Positions 7,706 to 10,106 of a stretch of DNA of 10,106 nucleotides are shown piece by piece; position 1 is the stretch's first letter, and each line of letters begins with the position of its first letter. A model generated the notes under the pieces. That model saw only the letters and a program-made list of their open reading frames with translations, was not told where the DNA came from and ran no database searches. The DNA is taken from contig JAISWN010000241.1 in NCBI GenBank assembly GCA_031271075.1, positions 1 through 10,106 on the forward strand, in the 5' to 3' direction. Both the position numbers and the translations under genes were made by a program. The stretch comes from Treponema sp. (GTDB lineage: Bacteria > Spirochaetota > Spirochaetia > Treponematales > Breznakiellaceae).

Positions 7706-8746
7706 TTACCACTCTTTGGGCTTAAAACCTTCAGGCGGCGTAATCAGATGAACAGATTCCCCGGTAAGTTCGAGTACAAAAAAACCGGATTTATAGGCAT
7801 AATCCTTTACATCGGGGTCAACAACCCCCCCGGCCATCGCACCTAACAGTTGTTTGCCGTTCACCAGTTCCGGCGGATACTGCCGGATAAGAGCCATCCG
7901 TCTTACATGGTGGTCTACATCTTCCTTATGGTTAAGTTCGTGTTTTACTTCAACGGCCATACACATAACCGTATTGACGAGCAGAATATCAATGTCTGTT
8001 TTTACCACGCTCTTTTCATCGTAAAGCGGGACCCGCTGATAGGCGCGGGTAAGGCCGTAGTGGGGGAATTTCTCCCACAGGCGGGCGGCGATAAGCGTTT
8101 CGATAAGCTCCCCCATGGAACGGTTCAGCCCGCCGACATTGGCTGTTACCCGGTCCACCCTTTTCCCCATTTTGTCGACCGTCTCCACCATTTTGTCGAT
8201 TTTTTTGTCGAGTTCTGTGCTTTTCCTGGCGTTCTCCGCCATTATCCTTTCGGTTTCCACCCTTTTCCTGGTGTTCTCCTCCATTAGCCTTTCGGTCTCC
8301 GCCCGGGTCTCCGCCCTTTGCCTTTCGGCTTCCGCCGTTTTCCTTTTGGTCTCCGCTATTTGCCTTTCGGTCTCCGCCATTATCCTTTCGGTTTCCGCCC
8401 GGGTTTCCGCTATTTGCCTTTCGGTCTCCTCCCGGATTTCCGCCGTTTGCCTTTTGGTCTCCGCTATTTGCCTTTCGGTCTCCTCCCGGGTCTCCGCTAT
8501 TTGCCTTTCGGTCTCCTCCCGGATTTCCGCCGTTTGCTTTTTGGTCTCCGCTATTTGCCTTTCGGTTTCCGCCCGGGTTTCCGCTATTTGCCTTTCGATC
8601 TCTGCCCGGGTTTCCGCCCGGGCTTCCGCGTATTTCCTTTCGGCTTCCACCATTTTCCTGTCGGTCTCCATGAAAGCCGCCCAAACTTTCTCAAAGCTCA
8701 GGGTTTTTCCCCATTCCGCCGCTTCTTCAGCCGTCATTATTGCCAT
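7706..8746 (-). CDS. Coiled-coil protein with C-terminal PD-(D/E)XK nuclease-like domain
   Basis: The 346-residue product is soluble and has two parts. Residues 30-200 form a long, highly charged coiled coil built from near-identical ERQIAET-type units of 11 and 7 residues, then a more regular heptad stretch (KKIDKMVETVDKMGKRVDRV, 181-200). Residues 205-346 form a compact alpha/beta domain. It has a TDID motif (250-253), a strand of hydrophobic residues and EVK (266-268), the D...(D/E)xK arrangement of the restriction-endonuclease-like fold. This resembles DUF3782-type proteins, which are often multicopy and of unknown function; no substrate is known to me. The ATG at 8746 is preceded by GGGAG at good spacing. 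The gene is monocistronic or was once followed by the protease-like remnant. Nuclease activity is inferred from the motif only. Confidence 0.72.
   Translation of the reverse strand: MAIMTAEEAAEWGKTLSFEKVWAAFMETDRKMVEAERKYAEARAETRAEIERQIAETRAETERQIAETKKQTAEIREETERQIAETREETERQIAETKRQTAEIREETERQIAETRAETERIMAETERQIAETKRKTAEAERQRAETRAETERLMEENTRKRVETERIMAENARKSTELDKKIDKMVETVDKMGKRVDRVTANVGGLNRSMGELIETLIAARLWEKFPHYGLTRAYQRVPLYDEKSVVKTDIDILLVNTVMCMAVEVKHELNHKEDVDHHVRRMALIRQYPPELVNGKQLLGAMAGGVVDPDVKDYAYKSGFFVLELTGESVHLITPPEGFKPKEW
8336..8596. repeat. Three in-frame 87-bp tandem repeats in the coiled-coil region
   Basis: Codons 51-79, 80-108 and 109-137 of the coiled-coil gene are consecutive 29-residue units. 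The first two have the order ERQIAETxxET (11), ERQIAETKxQT (11), AEIREET (7). The third rearranges this to 11, 7, 11 (ERQIAETRAET, ERIMAET, ERQIAETKRKT). At DNA level the plus strand shows recurring CGCTATTTGCCTTTCGGTCT blocks. The units are near identical and a multiple of three long, so slippage or recombination would change coiled-coil length without breaking the frame. Shorter degenerate units continue on either side. Confidence 0.85.
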
Positions 8747-8764
8747 AAGGTTCTCCCTGTCTCA

Positions 8765-8794
8765 AGTATACCTCTTTTCAGATATTAAAGATAA
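8765..8794 (-). promoter_or_regulatory. Possible promoter of the coiled-coil/nuclease-like gene
   Basis: On the minus strand TATACT (8770-8765) is a good -10 candidate 18 nt upstream of the ATG. The best -35 at 18 nt spacing is TTATCT (8794-8789), which matches the consensus poorly. The implied leader is very short but still includes the GGGAG ribosome binding site. The divergent deacetylase gene must also be transcribed from this 126-nt gap, but I see no convincing plus-strand promoter. Confidence 0.28.
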
Positions 8795-8795
8795 G

Positions 8796-8825
8796 CACGG
8801 AGTTCCACGGAGATACAGAGGAATA
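8796..8825. repeat. Three 10-bp tandem units in the divergent intergenic region
   Basis: CACGGAGTTC (8796-8805), CACGGAGATA (8806-8815) and the diverged CAGAGGAATA (8816-8825) follow one another with a 10-bp period, one helical turn. They lie just upstream of the candidate promoter of the coiled-coil gene and about 50 nt before the deacetylase start. Similar CACGGAG/CACAGAG strings turn up as intergenic repeats in other bacteria. They could be an operator array or simply such a dispersed repeat. Confidence 0.5.
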
Positions 8826-8872
8826 AGCCTATCCCCCACAGGCGGCTGAATAGTTACCGATGATCTATTCAG

Positions 8873-10045
8873 ATGAAAAAGAAAAGGCCGGCCAAAAGCC
8901 GGGACCCAAAGGAGGACTCCGGCCGGGGCAGGGCCGCCAAAACCGGCGGACGGCGGAAGAAAAACGCGCCCCCGCGGAAAAGAAGCGGGAAAACCAGGAA
9001 ACCCGGCTCTGCCGGGCCGCTTCCCCTTTTGCTATGTGCCGGCGCCTTTATCATCCTGGCCGGCCTTGTCCTTGCGGGGCTGAGCTTATTCCGCCGCCCC
9101 TTTTCCCCTGATCCTTCCCCCGCTACGGCCGGGGCGCGGGGAACCGGAATTTCCGCCCCGCCTGCCGCGACAGCGGCCCCGCCTCCTGCCCCCGCAGCGG
9201 CGCCGTCCCGGCCTGAAACCCCGGCGGCAGGGCTCGCAGTTCCCCCTGGAGCGACACCCATAGCGGCCTTGCCCCGGCCTGAAACCCCGCCTCCTGCCGC
9301 GACAGCGGCGCAGCCCCGATCCCTTGGGGCCGCTTCCAAAAACGCCAAGGTTTCAGGAACCCTGGTGTTTTTGATCGATGACGCGGGGAACAACCTCCGG
9401 GACCTGGAGCCCTTTCTCCGCTTTCCCGGGCCCCTGACTATCGCGGTGCTGCCGGGGCTTCCCTATTCGGCGGAGGCCGCCCGGCGTATCAGGGCCGCCG
9501 GGAAGGAAGTATTCCTCCACCAGCCCATGGAAGCCGTCGGCGGGCAGGATCCCGGGCCGGGGGCCCTTTACCTGGGGATGAGCCCGGCGGCTGTGCGGGA
9601 GACCCTGAGACGTAATATCGCCGAACTGGGTCCCGTGGCGGGGATGAACAACCACCAGGGTTCCCGGATTACCGGGGATCGGGAGATGATGGAAACCGTG
9701 CTTGCCTTCTGCCGGGAATATGACATATATTTCCTGGATTCAAGAACCACCGCCGAGACAGCGGCCCCCTTGGCCGCCAAAGGCCTGGGATTAAAAATCG
9801 GGGAGCGGGATGTGTTTCTGGACAATATTCAGGAAAAAGAATCCATGATCCGCTCTGTCCGCCAGGGCCTTGCCAGGGCCGGGGAGAAGGGCGGCGCGGT
9901 GATGATCGGCCACACCTGGTCGGGGGAACTTGCGGAGACCCTTACGGAACTCTACCCGGAGCTTATCGGGCAGGGCTATTCCCTGACCACCGTTTCCCGT
10001 TACATAAGCGGTTCCGGCGCCGGGATCTCCCGGAATGAGGAGTGA
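8873..10045 (+). CDS. Membrane-anchored divergent polysaccharide deacetylase (YibQ/DUF610 type)
   Basis: This 390-residue protein is predicted to act in the periplasm on an unidentified polysaccharide. Residues 1-48 are extremely rich in Lys and Arg and should be cytoplasmic. One membrane helix lies at about 49-72. A proline/alanine linker (about 78-158) with repeated RPETP blocks leads to the catalytic domain (160-380). Family landmarks appear in order: LIDDAGNN (167-174), LTIAVLPG (188-195), LHQPMEA (215-221), MNNHQGSRIT (258-267), FLDSRTT (287-293), RDVFLDN (312-318) and IGHTW (345-349). The likely metal or catalytic residues (Asp169, Asp170, His216, His261, His347) are all present. The ATG at 8873 is the first in frame after a TGA at 8861, but no Shine-Dalgarno precedes it. 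Only 4 nt separate its stop from tsaD, so the two are probably cotranscribed. The family call is strong; the substrate is unknown. Confidence 0.9.
   Translation: MKKKRPAKSRDPKEDSGRGRAAKTGGRRKKNAPPRKRSGKTRKPGSAGPLPLLLCAGAFIILAGLVLAGLSLFRRPFSPDPSPATAGARGTGISAPPAATAAPPPAPAAAPSRPETPAAGLAVPPGATPIAALPRPETPPPAATAAQPRSLGAASKNAKVSGTLVFLIDDAGNNLRDLEPFLRFPGPLTIAVLPGLPYSAEAARRIRAAGKEVFLHQPMEAVGGQDPGPGALYLGMSPAAVRETLRRNIAELGPVAGMNNHQGSRITGDREMMETVLAFCREYDIYFLDSRTTAETAAPLAAKGLGLKIGERDVFLDNIQEKESMIRSVRQGLARAGEKGGAVMIGHTWSGELAETLTELYPELIGQGYSLTTVSRYISGSGAGISRNEE
10037..10042 (+). promoter_or_regulatory. Shine-Dalgarno GAGGAG for tsaD
   Basis: GAGGAG lies inside the last two codons of the deacetylase gene and ends 7 nt before the GTG at 10050. 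This selects GTG over the in-frame ATG at 10035, which has no such site and would overlap the upstream gene. Confidence 0.7.
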
Positions 10046-10049
10046 AAAG

Positions 10050-10106
10050 GTGAAGATCCTGGGCATAGAATCCTCCTGCGACGAGTGCGCCGCCGCGGTG
10101 GTGGAG
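10050..10106 (+). CDS. tsaD: TsaD, tRNA N6-threonylcarbamoyladenosine synthase subunit (5' end only)
   Basis: The first 19 codons read (M)KILGIESSCDECAAAVVE and run off the right edge. This is the N-terminal signature of the TsaD/Kae1/Gcp family (ILGIE-S/T-SCDE), an ASKHA-fold protein. With TsaB and TsaE it transfers the threonylcarbamoyl group to A37 of tRNAs that read ANN codons. The start is GTG, chosen from the GAGGAG placed 7 nt upstream; an ATG at 10035 in the same frame would add MRSEK. Most homologues have Thr where the second Cys stands here (SCDET), a minor difference. The metal-binding histidines lie beyond the window. It is probably cotranscribed with the deacetylase. Confidence 0.93.
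   Translation, partial: MKILGIESSCDECAAAVVE

Noticed and set aside
8336..8596. Repeat block considered as a CRISPR array
   Set aside because: There are no unique spacers. The periodicity is 33 and 21 nt within an open frame and encodes a coiled coil.
8016..8849. Several open frames on both strands through the coiled-coil repeats, including a Gly/Asn-rich and a Ser/Val-rich repeat protein
   Set aside because: Repeated codons without stops in any frame open all frames at once. Only the coiled-coil frame has a ribosome binding site, a sensible structure and a conserved C-terminal domain.
8907..8920. AAAGGAGG ribosome-binding-like sequence within the deacetylase 5' end
   Set aside because: No ATG, GTG or TTG follows at a suitable distance in frame. 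The bases are explained as codons for Pro-Lys-Glu-Asp.

Overview
The window comes from a GC-rich diderm bacterium. I think it is most likely a spirochaete of the insect-gut Treponema type. That assignment rests on recalled resemblance of two small protein families (a coiled-coil/PD-(D/E)XK nuclease-like protein and a retropepsin-like remnant), on a loose lipobox, and on the general protein style. It is an inference, not something the sequence proves.

Region 1 (about 130-7330, minus strand) is a compact operon for the envelope-spanning part of a type VI secretion system (T6SS), in transcription order tssJ, tssK, tssL, tssM. TssJ is the outer-membrane lipoprotein. TssL and TssM are the inner-membrane partners that form the trans-envelope channel complex with TssJ. 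TssK is the adaptor that docks the baseplate onto that complex. The genes are tightly packed: 69 nt between tssJ and tssK, a 1-nt stop/start overlap between tssK and tssL, and 11 nt between tssL and tssM. A sigma70-like promoter lies upstream of tssJ. No sheath, tube, baseplate, ClpV or effector gene is in the window, so the rest of the system must lie elsewhere. Below tssM, at 51-113, are two imperfect tandem repeats. A few bases at the left edge may belong to another gene.

Region 2 (about 7367-8870) is accessory in character. On the minus strand is a protein with a long, internally repeated coiled coil and a C-terminal PD-(D/E)XK nuclease-like domain. Nineteen nt downstream of it is a frame-broken remnant that resembles a small retropepsin-like aspartic protease. 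Upstream is a short AT-richer divergent intergenic stretch carrying three 10-bp tandem units.

Region 3 (8873 to the right edge, plus strand) looks like housekeeping DNA: a membrane-anchored divergent polysaccharide deacetylase (YibQ/DUF610 type), then after 4 nt the first 19 codons of tsaD, which encodes the tRNA threonylcarbamoyladenosine synthase subunit.

The points most worth a second look are these. The tssJ start region has a strong ribosome binding site that leads to an ACG instead of an ATG. TssM has an unusual size and topology. The nuclease-like gene contains an 87-bp in-frame repeat array. The broken protease-like gene lies directly behind it.
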